Shown here piece after piece: positions 1-8,947 of a stretch of 64,000 bases of DNA (position 1 is its first letter; every line of letters begins with the position of its first letter). This DNA is from Brevibacterium spongiae (GTDB lineage Bacteria > Actinomycetota > Actinomycetes > Actinomycetales > Brevibacteriaceae), in the NCBI RefSeq assembly GCF_026168515.1, contig NZ_CP093443.1:3038001-3102000 (forward strand). Reading direction: 5' to 3'. Position numbers and translations under genes: made by a program. Under the pieces are notes generated by a model. The model was given only the letters and a program-made list of their open reading frames with translations, made no database searches and had not been told where the DNA came from.

Positions 1-1647
1 ATCGATCGTCTCACCGTCGACCTTGACCGACTCCACGTGCTCGCCCTTGTCGGCATCGGAGTCGTAGACGACGTCGAGGTCATCGGAGATCCCCAGGTGC
101 AGGAACGGACGCGACGCACCATCGGGCTGCCACTGCTCCTCGAAGAGACCGATGACATCCTCACCCTTCATCGTCACGACTCCGTGGTCGTTCGCGAACG
201 GCAGCACGCCGTTGAGTTCGGCGACGGTGACTTCGCATTTCTCCTCGGTGTTGTAGATCTCGTCGCACAGCAGATCCGTGCGCAGACCACCGGGGTTCGT
301 GATGCCGAAGTCGGCCTCTTCCAGCTGGGTCTCTTCGACGCCTTCCTTCAGAGCATCCGCGACGAGGTTGCCCAACGTGGACTCGGCACCGCGGTCTTCC
401 TTGCCGTCCTTCGATGCGCGCGTGATGTCCTCGCTGATCGTCCCGGAGACCTCGGAGCCGAGTTCCTTCGCCTTGTCCTCGGCATCGCTGACGATGCCGG
501 CGACCTTGTCGACGACCTCGGAGTCGTAGCTCTTGTCCTTGGTCTCGATGAGGTCGATGCCACTGGCCTGCCAGTCAAGGTTGCCGTCGACCTCCATGGT
601 CACCTGCCCGACGTATTCGCCGTAGCTGCCGGCCTCGATGACGGGACGGGTGCGGTCGGGTTCTCCGGGCACCGGGGCTTCGAATGCATACGGCAGCTGG
701 GTGTGGCCGGTGAACATGGCATCGACCGAGGCGTCGGCCTCGGTGACGAGCTTCTTGAACTCGGCGTTCGAGGCTTCCGCATCCTCGAGGCTCTCCGTCG
801 AAGACGCGCCGAGGTGCGCCTCGACGACCGTCATATCCGGTCGTTCGTCTTCGGGCAGCTCTTCGATGTCCTCGGCGACGCGGTTGACCGCGTCGGTGGG
901 ATCGCCGAAGTCGACGTCGGCGATGCCGTCCGGAGAGACGAGCGAGGCGGTGTCCTTCGTGACGACGCCGATGACGGCGATCTTGACCCCTGCGACCTCG
1001 ACGACGGAGTATTCGTCGAGTCCGTCGACGACGTTCTCCGTTCCCTTGTCATAGACGTTGGCAGCCGAGTACGCAAAGTCGGCTTCGTCGCTCACACGTC
1101 CGGTGAGATCGTCGAGGCCATTGTCGAATTCGTGGTTCCCCACGGCCGAGGCCTGGACGCCGATCGCATTGAGCACATCGAGCGTGGGCGTGTCGTTCTG
1201 CGACGAGGAGGTGTAAGTCGACGCTCCGATGTTGTCACCGGTCGACAGCACCGCGGTGCCAGCATTGTCGCCGCCGGTGCCGAACTTCGCCCGCTCATCC
1301 TCGACGACCGAGGCGACCTGAGTGCCTGCCTCGGAGATGCGTCCGTGGAAGTCGGTGATGTTGAGCAGTTGGACTTTGGTCCCCTCGGGCGCGAACTGTG
1401 CATCGCTGCCGGAGTCCGGTTCGTCGCCTGCGGCATCGCCCGACGACGCGGACCGGCTGCCGGCTGACGAGTCGTTCGACGCTTCGTCGGGGTCGGCGGG
1501 AGCAGATTCTCTCGGCGATGTGGCGCTGTCTTCGGCTGAGTTTCCGTTACCCAGGGACGGTGCCGCGACGACCGGCGCGAGTCCCGGCAGCGTCAGCATC
1601 GACACTGCGGCACCGGTGGCCAGCACTTTGGTCACAAGTTTCGACAT
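1..1647 (-). CDS. Secreted bifunctional metallophosphatase/5'-nucleotidase (UshA family), C-terminus beyond window
   Basis: Open on the minus strand from ATG at 1647 to the window edge, 549 codons seen. Residues 1-29 form a signal peptide ending in VAA, followed by an acidic, Ser/Ala-rich linker to about residue 88. The metallophosphatase domain then shows DFHG (99-102), TGDNIG and GNHEFD metal-binding motifs. The 5'-nucleotidase C-terminal substrate domain follows, with the GNLVADAL and NPGGLR signatures. Family members release phosphate from extracellular nucleotides. The C-terminus, including any sortase or membrane anchor, is outside the window. The gene stands alone upstream of truA. Confidence 0.93.
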   Translation of the reverse strand, partial: MSKLVTKVLATGAAVSMLTLPGLAPVVAAPSLGNGNSAEDSATSPRESAPADPDEASNDSSAGSRSASSGDAAGDEPDSGSDAQFAPEGTKVQLLNITDFHGRISEAGTQVASVVEDERAKFGTGGDNAGTAVLSTGDNIGASTYTSSSQNDTPTLDVLNAIGVQASAVGNHEFDNGLDDLTGRVSDEADFAYSAANVYDKGTENVVDGLDEYSVVEVAGVKIAVIGVVTKDTASLVSPDGIADVDFGDPTDAVNRVAEDIEELPEDERPDMTVVEAHLGASSTESLEDAEASNAEFKKLVTEADASVDAMFTGHTQLPYAFEAPVPGEPDRTRPVIEAGSYGEYVGQVTMEVDGNLDWQASGIDLIETKDKSYDSEVVDKVAGIVSDAEDKAKELGSEVSGTISEDITRASKDGKEDRGAESTLGNLVADALKEGVEETQLEEADFGITNPGGLRTDLLCDEIYNTEEKCEVTVAELNGVLPFANDHGVVTMKGEDVIGLFEEQWQPDGASRPFLHLGISDDLDVVYDSDADKGEHVESVKVDGETID

Positions 1648-1832
1648 GTATTCAGTTCCTTCGATCATCGAGTCAGGCGCACATCAACCGTGCTGGTGGG
1701 GATGAAGACGGATTCCATCCTGCAGTGCCAATGCGAACTGTGAGTTACCTCAACGTGAATCTACACAGGATTCTCACACCTGGGAAGAGGTGTTCTCTCA
1801 TATTGACGACATCGGTCGTCCGTGTCAGGCGC

Positions 1833-2687
1833 TCACTCCTGGTCGCGGCGAGCCATGGTCTGCGCGGCTCGGGCGGCGTAGTCCTCCGGGGCCGGGTACC
1901 CGACTTCGGTGAGGACGAGGCCCTCGGCGGGCGTGACGAACATGGGCACGTCCGGGGTCAGCCCAGCGTCCGCCTCGGCGATGAGCTCCGCGGGACGAGT
2001 CACGTCCCAGCTGCCGGAACCGACCTTGATCAGACCGCCGACCAAGGCCCGGACCATATGGTGGCAGAAGGCGTCGGCGCGCAGGTCGATGGTGATCACC
2101 GCTTCCTGGTCGCGGGCGACGTGCAGCTCGTGGAGAGTGCGGATCGTCGTCGCGCCGGCGCGCGGTTTGCAGAAGGGCAGGAAGTCGTGGAGTCCCTGGA
2201 CTTCCGCGGCGGCTTCGGCCATGGCTTCGACGTCGAGTTCGCCTTTGTGCCGGGGAGTGACCGGCGTGAGCAGCGGGTCGATGAATGACCGGTTGTCGGC
2301 AAGTCGGTACTGGTAGGAGCGCCACAAAGCGGAGAACCGGGCGTCGAAGTCCTCGGGCACCTCGGTCACGGCGTGGATGACGATGTCGAAGAACTCACCG
2401 GCAGCGAGGACTCCGCGCAGACGAGAGAGCAGAGCCGCCTCGGCGGACCGATTCGACCGCCCGACGAGCTTGCCGATCGCTTCCTCGTCCACGTCGATGT
2501 GGATGACCTGTCGGCGGGCGTGGACACCGGCATCGGTGCGGCCGGCCACGACTGTGGTCACATCGGTGCCGGTCACGCGGGCGAGTCCGGATTCGACGGC
2601 GGCCTGGACGGTGCGCAGTCCCGGCTGCTTCGCCCAGCCGTGGAAGTCCGTGCCGCGGTAGCCGAGATCGATGCGGAAGCGGGTCAC
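1833..2687 (-). CDS. truA: tRNA pseudouridine(38-40) synthase TruA
   Basis: 284 aa, usual family length. It isomerises uridines 38-40 in the tRNA anticodon arm. The N-terminal FRIDLGYRGTDFHGWAKQPG block and the catalytic motif GRTDAGVHA, with nucleophile Asp52, are intact. The DAFCHHMVR motif is also present. The ATG overlaps the stop of the upstream LemA-like gene by four bases (2684-2687), so the two are probably translationally coupled. In many actinobacteria truA follows the rplQ cluster; here it does not, at least within this window. Confidence 0.97.
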   Translation of the reverse strand: MTRFRIDLGYRGTDFHGWAKQPGLRTVQAAVESGLARVTGTDVTTVVAGRTDAGVHARRQVIHIDVDEEAIGKLVGRSNRSAEAALLSRLRGVLAAGEFFDIVIHAVTEVPEDFDARFSALWRSYQYRLADNRSFIDPLLTPVTPRHKGELDVEAMAEAAAEVQGLHDFLPFCKPRAGATTIRTLHELHVARDQEAVITIDLRADAFCHHMVRALVGGLIKVGSGSWDVTRPAELIAEADAGLTPDVPMFVTPAEGLVLTEVGYPAPEDYAARAAQTMARRDQE

Positions 2688-3433
2688 GAAGCCGTCCCCG
2701 CCGAGGCTGCGCCCGCCGAAGCCGTCCCCGCCGAGGATGACCCCGCCGTGGCGCGGCCGGGTGAAGTGTCTGCGCTGTCGCCGTCGACGGCGGATTCGGT
2801 GAAGGGTTCGCGTGCCTTGAAGACGCGCGTGAACAGGCGGGAGATCGGGCGTCGGCGCTGCCGGTGATAGCGGTCGACGTTCGTATTGTAGAAGCGGGAG
2901 GCGGTGAGGATCCGCTCGGTGAGCACCTGCAGCTGGTCGTGCAGAAGCTGGACCGTCGTGTCGATCTCCTCGTTGACCGCTGCCTGCTGGGTGCGCGCGA
3001 ATTCCGAGGTCGCGACTCTCTCCGCGCGTGCTGCGGGTGTCCGGGCCGCATCGCTGATCGCCTCGGTGAGGGCGTTCTCGGCGGCGGCGCCTCGATGGTC
3101 GAAAGGTGCCCGTTCCGCGGAGGCGAGCGCGAGTTCGAGCCTGGACAGATCGTGCCCGGCAACCTGATTCAGGGTGCCGATATAGGCGGGCACGAGCGCG
3201 TGACGAGCCCGGATCTCGCCGATGAGCTGGCGTTTGGCCTCATCGCAGACCGACCGGGCCATCGACAGCTGGTTGAAGCGCAGCACGGTGAAGACGACGA
3301 AGACGATGACGAGGGCTGCGATCAGGCAGCCGCCGACGATGAACCAGACCACTGCCGCTCCCCTCGTTCGTTCTGTGCCGCTGTTGGTGCTTATGCCGCT
3401 GTTGTCACTGCTGGTGCTGCGGGCACGTCGCAT
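2684..3433 (-). CDS. LemA-like membrane-anchored coiled-coil protein
   Basis: 249 aa. One transmembrane helix at about residues 27-49 is followed by a helical domain. Pieces of the LemA signature are visible: RARHALVPAYIGTL, matching the RRxDLIPNL region, and TASRFYNTNVDRYH, matching the AARxxYNxxVxxYN region. The N-terminus is Ser/Thr-rich, and the C-terminal 45 residues are a low-complexity Ala/Ser/Gly tail. The function of LemA proteins is not established. It overlaps truA by four bases. The family call rests on these motifs only. Confidence 0.65.
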   Translation of the reverse strand: MRRARSTSSDNSGISTNSGTERTRGAAVVWFIVGGCLIAALVIVFVVFTVLRFNQLSMARSVCDEAKRQLIGEIRARHALVPAYIGTLNQVAGHDLSRLELALASAERAPFDHRGAAAENALTEAISDAARTPAARAERVATSEFARTQQAAVNEEIDTTVQLLHDQLQVLTERILTASRFYNTNVDRYHRQRRRPISRLFTRVFKAREPFTESAVDGDSADTSPGRATAGSSSAGTASAGAASAGTAS

Positions 3434-3713
3434 CGCATTGCGAATCGCTTCGCCCGAGGCTTAAGTTTACGCGGGGTTCAGACTCGTCGCGAACAGGCCA
3501 CCATCCGGATACCGGGGGCCACCGTCTAGACACCGGGGCCATCGTTTGGATACCGGAGACCCCCTCAGGCACGGCGAATCGGCCCGGCGTCTTACGGAGC
3601 AGCCCACCGCGGCACGGCCCGCAGACAAGGGTTCCGGCGATTTCGGCCAGAAGTCGCCGCGGCGTCGCCTTCGGGTCATGCGTTGGTCACCGAGGCGGAT
3701 TTAGCTGGAAGCC
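3434..3713. other. Intergenic region with promoter space and a short tandem repeat
   Basis: 280 bases between the LemA-like gene (minus) and the glycosyltransferase (plus), so promoters for both must lie here. A 70-codon minus-strand reading frame (3467-3679) crosses it but is Arg/Pro-rich and looks like GC-driven noise. The only structured element is the repeat at 3496-3557. Confidence 0.6.
3496..3557. repeat. Three imperfect 20-21 bp tandem repeats
   Basis: Three adjacent copies fit the consensus GGCCAYCRTYYRGAYACCGG, starting at about 3496, 3517 and 3537. The period is 20-21 bases, i.e. about two helical turns. The copies sit between two divergent genes. Substitutions are mostly transitions. 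No function is known. Confidence 0.75.
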
Positions 3714-4895
3714 GTGAGAGTAGCGATCATTGCAGAATCCTTCCTCCCCAACATGAATGGGGTCACCCACTCACTCCTGCGGGTCCTCGACCATCTGGCC
3801 GACCGAGGCGACGAAGTTCTCGTCATCGCCCCGGGCACCCGCAGAGACGGACCGAAGGAGGTCGCCGGCGCCCGTGTCGTTCGGGTTCCCTCGATCGCCT
3901 TGCCGAAGTACCGCCGCATCCGAGTCGCGCCAGGCGGCGTCACCCGCATCCGCCGCCTGCTGCAGCGCTTCGCCCCTGACGTCGTCCACCTGGCCAGCCC
4001 GTTCGTCCTCGGCTGGCGCGGGGTACTCGCCGCCCAGGCGCTCAACCTGCCGACCGTCGCGATCTACCAGACCGAGGTCCCCGCCTACGCCGCCCGGTAC
4101 GGCATGCACGGCATCGAGGCCATGCTGTGGAACCACGTCCGCAACATCCACCAGCATTCCTCCTTGACTCTTGCTCCGTCGAGCTACACGATCGATCAGC
4201 TGGAGAATCTCGGAGTCGCCGAGGTGGCCCTGTGGGCCCGTGGGGTCGATTCCTCCCGCTTCGACCCAGGCCACCGATCCGAGGTGTGGCGACGGTCCGT
4301 GGCCCCGAACGGTGAGAAGATCATCGGGTTCGTCGGCCGTCTGGCAGCAGAGAAGCAGGTCGAGGACCTGGCGGTGCTCAACGATGTGCCCGGTGCCAAG
4401 GTGGTCATCGTCGGTGACGGACCGTGGCGGACCCGGCTGGAGCGGACGCTGCCCGGTGCCCACTTCACCGGCTTCCTCGGAGGAGAGGCTCTGGCGCAGG
4501 CTGTCGCGAGTTTCGACCTCATGGTCGCCCCGGGCGAGCTCGAGACCTTCTGCCAGACGATCCAAGAGGCGATGGCCTCCGAAGTTCCCGTCATCGCCCC
4601 TGCCCGAGGCGGCCCACTCGACCTCGTCGACTCCTCGCGCACCGGATGGCTCTACACTCCGAAGGACCTCGGAGCCATGCGCAGCCATGTCATCGACCTG
4701 CTCGGTGATGAGGCGAAACGTCGGGCCTTCGGGGTGGCCGGGCGCGAGCAGGTGCTGTCCCGTTCGTGGAAGAGCGTGTGCTCACAGCTCGTGGGCCACT
4801 ACTCAAGGGCGATCGAGAATCCTGCGCCGCAGGTGCTCGGCCGCGGGTTCAGCTCGATGGTCAACTCCGGGCTGGAGAACACGCTGCCGTACTGA
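3714..4895 (+). CDS. GT4-family glycosyltransferase, probable GDP-mannose-dependent mannosyltransferase (MgtA/PimB-like)
   Basis: 393 aa, GTG start after GGAAG. It has a two-domain GT-B fold: an N-terminal acceptor domain with the glycine-rich NMNGVTHSL loop, and a C-terminal nucleotide-sugar domain. The retaining GT4 EX7E motif is present in GELETFCQTIQEA, and FVGRLAAEKQVEDL marks the start of the donor domain. Closest family members mannosylate glycolipids on the inner face of the membrane in corynebacteria and mycobacteria. The exact acceptor here is inferred only. It is a single gene, facing away from the LemA/truA pair. Confidence 0.85.
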   Translation: MRVAIIAESFLPNMNGVTHSLLRVLDHLADRGDEVLVIAPGTRRDGPKEVAGARVVRVPSIALPKYRRIRVAPGGVTRIRRLLQRFAPDVVHLASPFVLGWRGVLAAQALNLPTVAIYQTEVPAYAARYGMHGIEAMLWNHVRNIHQHSSLTLAPSSYTIDQLENLGVAEVALWARGVDSSRFDPGHRSEVWRRSVAPNGEKIIGFVGRLAAEKQVEDLAVLNDVPGAKVVIVGDGPWRTRLERTLPGAHFTGFLGGEALAQAVASFDLMVAPGELETFCQTIQEAMASEVPVIAPARGGPLDLVDSSRTGWLYTPKDLGAMRSHVIDLLGDEAKRRAFGVAGREQVLSRSWKSVCSQLVGHYSRAIENPAPQVLGRGFSSMVNSGLENTLPY

Positions 4896-4920
4896 CGTGA
4901 ACGCGCTCTGCGGGCATGCG

Positions 4921-5490
4921 TCAGCTGAGGCTCGCAGTCCAGTCGTCGACGGTGAGCACCTTCGCCTGCATCGGGAACACCTTCTCGGTGAGGACTCGGT
5001 GGACTTCCGGGTCACGGTCGGCGCAGGCGTCGGTGAGCACGGTGAGTTCGAAGTCGAGGTCGGCGGCCTGCCGCAGCGTGGAGAGCACGACTCCGCTGGT
5101 CGCCACCCCGGCCAAGACGAGTGACTGTGCCCCATACCCGCGCAGCAGCACCTCGAGGTCGCTGCCGGTGAAGGCGCTGATCCGGCGTTTGGTCACGATC
5201 GGTTCGCCATGCTGTCGGTTGAGAGTCTCGTGGATGCTCGTCGACGCATGGGATTCGTCGAGATCCCCGTGTGCGGCGATCCGTGCGAACGAGGCGGTTT
5301 CCGCCAATTCGGGCTGGCCTTCGCGCAGCGCCACCCGCACCCACACGACGGGAACGTTCTTCTGCCGCGCCGCAGCCACGGCATCTCGGGCACGCTCAAG
5401 GACACCACTGGAGGCGAAGGCCTCGCCCCCGGCGATGCCGTTCTGGAAGTCCATGGCCAACAGGACGGTTCGATCGGCTCCAGTCATCAT
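4921..5490 (-). CDS. Isochorismatase-fold (cysteine hydrolase family) protein lacking the usual Cys
   Basis: 189 aa from the ATG at 5490, chosen because GAAGGAGAC lies directly upstream; a longer frame reaches 5523. The N-terminal LLAMDFQNGI carries the catalytic Asp, and a Lys lies in VTKRRISAF. The loop that normally carries the nucleophile (G-x-x-T-x-x-C-V) reads GVATSGVVLST, so Val replaces Cys. Such Cys-less members are common and their substrates are unknown. It may be a non-hydrolytic or altered-activity homologue. Confidence 0.85.
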   Translation of the reverse strand: MMTGADRTVLLAMDFQNGIAGGEAFASSGVLERARDAVAAARQKNVPVVWVRVALREGQPELAETASFARIAAHGDLDESHASTSIHETLNRQHGEPIVTKRRISAFTGSDLEVLLRGYGAQSLVLAGVATSGVVLSTLRQAADLDFELTVLTDACADRDPEVHRVLTEKVFPMQAKVLTVDDWTASLS

Positions 5491-5512
5491 GTCTCCTTCG
5501 TTTCGAGGGGAC

Positions 5513-6520
5513 TCATGTCCCATTCGCCGAGGCTACTCCCTCCCCCGGATGGTCCGCTGAGTCGGGGCTCAATGCCGACTGGGTCCAAGAGCGATTCGCG
5601 CTCCGCCGAGCGTCTTCCCCGAAGGCCCGGATCTGGCGCAGGAGATCACGGCCCACCGACTGCCCGGGGGCAGACAACGCGCCGTTGTCGACGGCAAATC
5701 GCGCTGGTATCGTGGATGGTGAAGCAACGTCATGCCCCGGGCTACCGGATAATCCCGGCCTTTGGGAAGACGGCCCCCTGGTTTTTGCGCAAGCACCCAG
5801 GGGGTGCTTCATATTCAGGGACTTTCCGTCGACGGCATTGATCACCGTCAGTTTTCCCTCTCGCAGTGCCGGCTCGATGAACCTCACATCATCACGAAGG
5901 ATATTGCGTTGCACCGCCCACGACATTGCATCCGCCGACCACAGCAGCGGCTCGGCTCCCATCCGACCATGAGCAAGTGCCACGTCGGAGTGAATAGAGC
6001 CCGAACTGCGCAACTTGTCGACGACCTGTTCGTCTAGCCCGTTGAGCTTCTGATCCTTGTTGTTGTCCGCGACGATCCCGCGAACAGCCTCGTCTCCAGT
6101 GCCGCTTGTGAGGTTGCGGACCAGCCTATCCAGGCACAGCGCCCTGGCCCGGGCGAGGTCCCGCCGAGAGCTGCCCGCCAACGGCAGCCTCACAGCGATG
6201 ACATTCCACACCGATTCCTCGGTGACCGTCGCGATCATCTCGACGATGTCACCACGGTCGAAATCGCTTCCTCGGAACTTCTTGTTCGTGTGCCAATAGG
6301 TTCCGCCGGCCACATCCACCAATCGCTCGCGAATCGAATCCAAGCGCGCATGAGAGAAGATGACCGCGGCCATCTGATAGAACGAAATCTCCCGCCCAGC
6401 GGGGCCCTTCCCCGCGACGGTCGGCTGCCGCATCGACTCGTCGATGAACGCAATCGGATTCGGCGCAGCGGCGAGGTAGAACCTCTCCAGTACAAGCGAC
6501 CGCAGGCTTGGGCTCGACAT
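5513..6520 (-). CDS. DUF3800-like protein with an atypical C-terminal extension
   Basis: 335 aa from the ATG at 6520 (GGAG five bases upstream); an in-frame ATG also exists at 6541. The N-terminal NPIAFIDES and the later GAEPLLWSADAMSWAVQR resemble DUF3800 proteins, which are predicted to have an RNase H-like fold. From about residue 245 the sequence becomes Ser/Pro/Arg-rich. There the frame runs through two overlapping inverted repeats (5774-5809). The last 90 codons may therefore be read-through of a non-coding RNA region or follow an old frameshift. It has no operon partner. Confidence 0.6.
   Translation of the reverse strand: MSSPSLRSLVLERFYLAAAPNPIAFIDESMRQPTVAGKGPAGREISFYQMAAVIFSHARLDSIRERLVDVAGGTYWHTNKKFRGSDFDRGDIVEMIATVTEESVWNVIAVRLPLAGSSRRDLARARALCLDRLVRNLTSGTGDEAVRGIVADNNKDQKLNGLDEQVVDKLRSSGSIHSDVALAHGRMGAEPLLWSADAMSWAVQRNILRDDVRFIEPALREGKLTVINAVDGKSLNMKHPLGACAKTRGPSSQRPGLSGSPGHDVASPSTIPARFAVDNGALSAPGQSVGRDLLRQIRAFGEDARRSANRSWTQSALSPDSADHPGEGVASANGT
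5774..5809 (-). ncRNA. Two mutually exclusive hairpins inside the DUF3800 3' region
   Basis: CCCCCTGG (5774-5781) pairs with CCAGGGGG (5797-5804) around a 15-base loop. AAGCACCC (5791-5798) pairs with GGGTGCTT (5802-5809) around three bases. The stems share bases, so only one can form. A run of five T (plus strand) sits in the large loop. Structured RNAs are known to accompany DUF3800 genes in actinobacteria. Whether this is one, a terminator or chance is inference. Confidence 0.45.
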
Positions 6521-6686
6521 GTCTCCGCTCTCATCCGGCAACGCTGATCTCCTCGAGCAACATTGCTCTCATCCGATGACGTGCCAGCACTCTACGGGTC
6601 GGTCCTGACACAGAAAACGGATCCCCTCGCCGAGGCGACCCTGCACCGGCGATCTCGCGCCCATGACACGACCGACGGGGACGGTC

Positions 6687-7382
6687 TCAATCGACGATGC
6701 CGCGGGCGTCGAGGGCCCGCCCGGTGTCCTGCGCATACTTCACCGACCGCAGGATCGCCGGCACCACCCGCGCCTTGATGCTCGAGTCCAGCCCCCTGGC
6801 CCGAGCGGCCCGCTCTGCTTCCCCGAGCAGACCGGAGATGTGCGAGATCGCGCGCACCATGAGGCTCGCCGTCAGAGCGATCGCCTCAGTGTTCGCGCCG
6901 ACGAACCGCAGCGGAGAGACGATGACGGTGAACGTGTCGAGCAGCTGCGCGACCGACGTCGTCAGCGTCAGCAGCAGGGCCGCCTGTACACAGGCGAAGA
7001 CGGTGCCGCCGACGGCCAGACCGGACTGCAGCGACCCGAAGAAGTACTGCAGGGTCATGACGATGGTCACCAGCACCGCAACATAGAGCCACGTGCGCAG
7101 GAAATACTTCAGCCGCAGCCTCGCGGTGAAGCCGATGATGACGAGGACTGCGAACATCGACCAGTTGATGACCGGATCGCGGAAGATCAGCGCCACCACA
7201 CCGATGGCGGCGATGAGGCCGAGCTTCACACCCGTCGGCACTCGATGGAGCCACCCGCGAGGCGCCGCGACCTTGCCGAAGAGCTGCGGCCGCGGTCTGA
7301 TCCCGGCATTCTTCCGCCAGGTCACACCGGCTCCGCCGGCGGAGGGGGATCCGGCCGCGCCCACGGTGGGATTCCCATTCAT
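6687..7382 (-). CDS. bioN: Biotin ECF transporter transmembrane component EcfT/BioN
   Basis: 231 aa. About five hydrophobic segments run from residue 55 to 165, then a cytoplasmic C-terminal region holds the two Ala-Arg-Gly signatures (ARARGLD and ALDARGI) that couple EcfT proteins to the ATPase. It is the energy-coupling subunit of the biotin uptake complex. Its start overlaps the bioM stop by four bases, and it is the last gene of bioY-bioM-bioN. Confidence 0.93.
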   Translation of the reverse strand: MNGNPTVGAAGSPSAGGAGVTWRKNAGIRPRPQLFGKVAAPRGWLHRVPTGVKLGLIAAIGVVALIFRDPVINWSMFAVLVIIGFTARLRLKYFLRTWLYVAVLVTIVMTLQYFFGSLQSGLAVGGTVFACVQAALLLTLTTSVAQLLDTFTVIVSPLRFVGANTEAIALTASLMVRAISHISGLLGEAERAARARGLDSSIKARVVPAILRSVKYAQDTGRALDARGIVD

Positions 7383-8107
7383 GGCGTATCGCTCATGATC
7401 ATGTCCCGGTAGGTGGCGACCGCCTCGGCGGGGGCGGCATCGCAGACGATGCGACCGTCCTCGACGACGAGGGCACGCTCGGCGATCTGCGCGAACTCGA
7501 GGTCATGGGTGGTGAGGATGATGCGCACGCCGCGGCGGGAGACGAGCTCCTGCAGGTGCACCCGCAGCTTCTCCCTGTTGCGCAGGTCGAGCAGGGTCGT
7601 CGGCTCGTCGAGGACGAGGATCTGCGGGTCCACAGCGAGCACCGCGGCCAGAGCCACGAGCTGCCGCTGACCGCCCGAGAGCTCGTAGACGCTGCGCTCA
7701 GCGAGGTCGGCGATGCCGAGTTCCTCGAGCACTGCGAGAGCTGCGCTCCTGCGCCGGGCTCGCGGCACGGATTTGCGCAGGGAGAGCTCGATGTCCTCGA
7801 TCGGGGTCGGCATCACCAGCTGCGCGGCCGGGTCGGTGAAGACGAAACCCACCCGCGAACACACCTTCGCAGGCTCCCGATACGGGTCGAGCCCATCGAT
7901 GAGCACCTGCCCCGCGTTCGCGGTGACGAGCCCGTTGACCAGCTGCAGCAGGGTCGATTTCCCGGACCCGTTGGCTCCGATGACGGCGACGACATCCTCG
8001 GTGAGGGTGAAGTTCACATCGCTGAGGATCGGGCGGACGACATCGCCGTCGGGTCCTTCGTCGAGGACCCCGACGCCGACATCGGAGAAGCGGATCTCCC
8101 GGGTCAT
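7379..8107 (-). CDS. bioM: Biotin ECF transporter ATP-binding component BioM
   Basis: 242 aa. Single ABC domain with Walker A GANGSGKST (about residues 43-51), Q-loop region, signature LSGGQRQL, Walker B ILVLDEPTT and H-loop TTHDL. It hydrolyses ATP to drive biotin uptake with BioN and BioY. It overlaps bioY upstream and bioN downstream by four bases each, so the three are coupled. Confidence 0.94.
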   Translation of the reverse strand: MTREIRFSDVGVGVLDEGPDGDVVRPILSDVNFTLTEDVVAVIGANGSGKSTLLQLVNGLVTANAGQVLIDGLDPYREPAKVCSRVGFVFTDPAAQLVMPTPIEDIELSLRKSVPRARRRSAALAVLEELGIADLAERSVYELSGGQRQLVALAAVLAVDPQILVLDEPTTLLDLRNREKLRVHLQELVSRRGVRIILTTHDLEFAQIAERALVVEDGRIVCDAAPAEAVATYRDMIMSDTP

Positions 8108-8859
8108 TTGACGCCCGGTTCCTGATCCGTCGCCGAGGCGGTCGCGCCGTTGCCGTGCGGACCTGCCGGACCAGCGGTGTTCGTTCCGGCCACGGAGTTC
8201 GCTTCGGCAGCGGTGTTCGCTCCGGCCACCGAGTCCACGCTCACTCCGCGACGACGCAGCACATCGGGGAACGCCCGGTGGATGAGCACGGCCACCGAGG
8301 CGGCCAGGATGTTCTTGATGATGTCACCGGGCCAGTAGGCGAGGTCGGCGACGGCGGCAACACCCAGCGGCAGATCGGCGTTGATCGACATGCCGAGGAT
8401 GCCCAGGGGGTGGTTGAGCAGAAGGCTTGCGGCGAACCCGCCGAGGAACAGAGCCACACCGAGCTTGGCTCCGCGGAAGCGACGCACCGCCCAGCGGGCG
8501 ATGAGTCCGGCGGCCAGGGCGTAGAGGGTGAACGAGAGGATGTAGCCAGCGCTGGGCCCGGCGAGCACACCGATGCCGCCGTTCATGCCGGAGAAGATCG
8601 GCAGGCCGAGCAGCCCGAGGACGACGTAGAGCAGCGTCGCCGCAGCACCCCGCCACGGCCCCAGCACCATTCCGCACAGTGCGATCGCGAAGGTCTGCAG
8701 CGTGATCGGCACACCCGCGGGTCCGACCGGGACAGGAGGCATCATGGCGAAGGCCGCGAGCAGGGCGGCGAAGACCGCGATGAGCGCGATATCGCCGGCA
8801 CGACCGGCGGAGCGGGGACGAGTGATACCCGCCGAGGCGGTGCTGTGGGCCTGAGACAT
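8104..8859 (-). CDS. bioY: Biotin transporter substrate-binding component BioY
   Basis: 251 aa from ATG 8859, which has CGGAG seven bases upstream; the frame is open to 8916. Six predicted membrane segments and the family signature are seen, including VPITLQTFAIAL, MNGGIGVLAGPSAGYILSF and a late AYWPGDIIKN. It is the S component that captures biotin. The C-terminal 45 residues are an Ala/Gly/Asn-rich repeat-like tail absent from most BioY proteins. First gene of the operon, behind a BioQ-like operator. Confidence 0.93.
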   Translation of the reverse strand: MSQAHSTASAGITRPRSAGRAGDIALIAVFAALLAAFAMMPPVPVGPAGVPITLQTFAIALCGMVLGPWRGAAATLLYVVLGLLGLPIFSGMNGGIGVLAGPSAGYILSFTLYALAAGLIARWAVRRFRGAKLGVALFLGGFAASLLLNHPLGILGMSINADLPLGVAAVADLAYWPGDIIKNILAASVAVLIHRAFPDVLRRRGVSVDSVAGANTAAEANSVAGTNTAGPAGPHGNGATASATDQEPGVK

Positions 8860-8947
8860 GAGTGCTCCGTTGTTCGTCTTCTCCCCGGACGGCAGCGGAT
8901 CTGCCGCCGGATGCACCCGAGGCGGCCCCGGGTCCCCACCACTGTAA

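Noticed and set aside
37..1467. 476-codon plus-strand reading frame
   Set aside because: Antisense to the 5'-nucleotidase, whose signal peptide and metal motifs are on the minus strand.
3467..3679. 70-codon minus-strand frame
   Set aside because: It spans the tandem repeat, has no ribosome-binding site and an Arg/Pro/Gly-rich translation.
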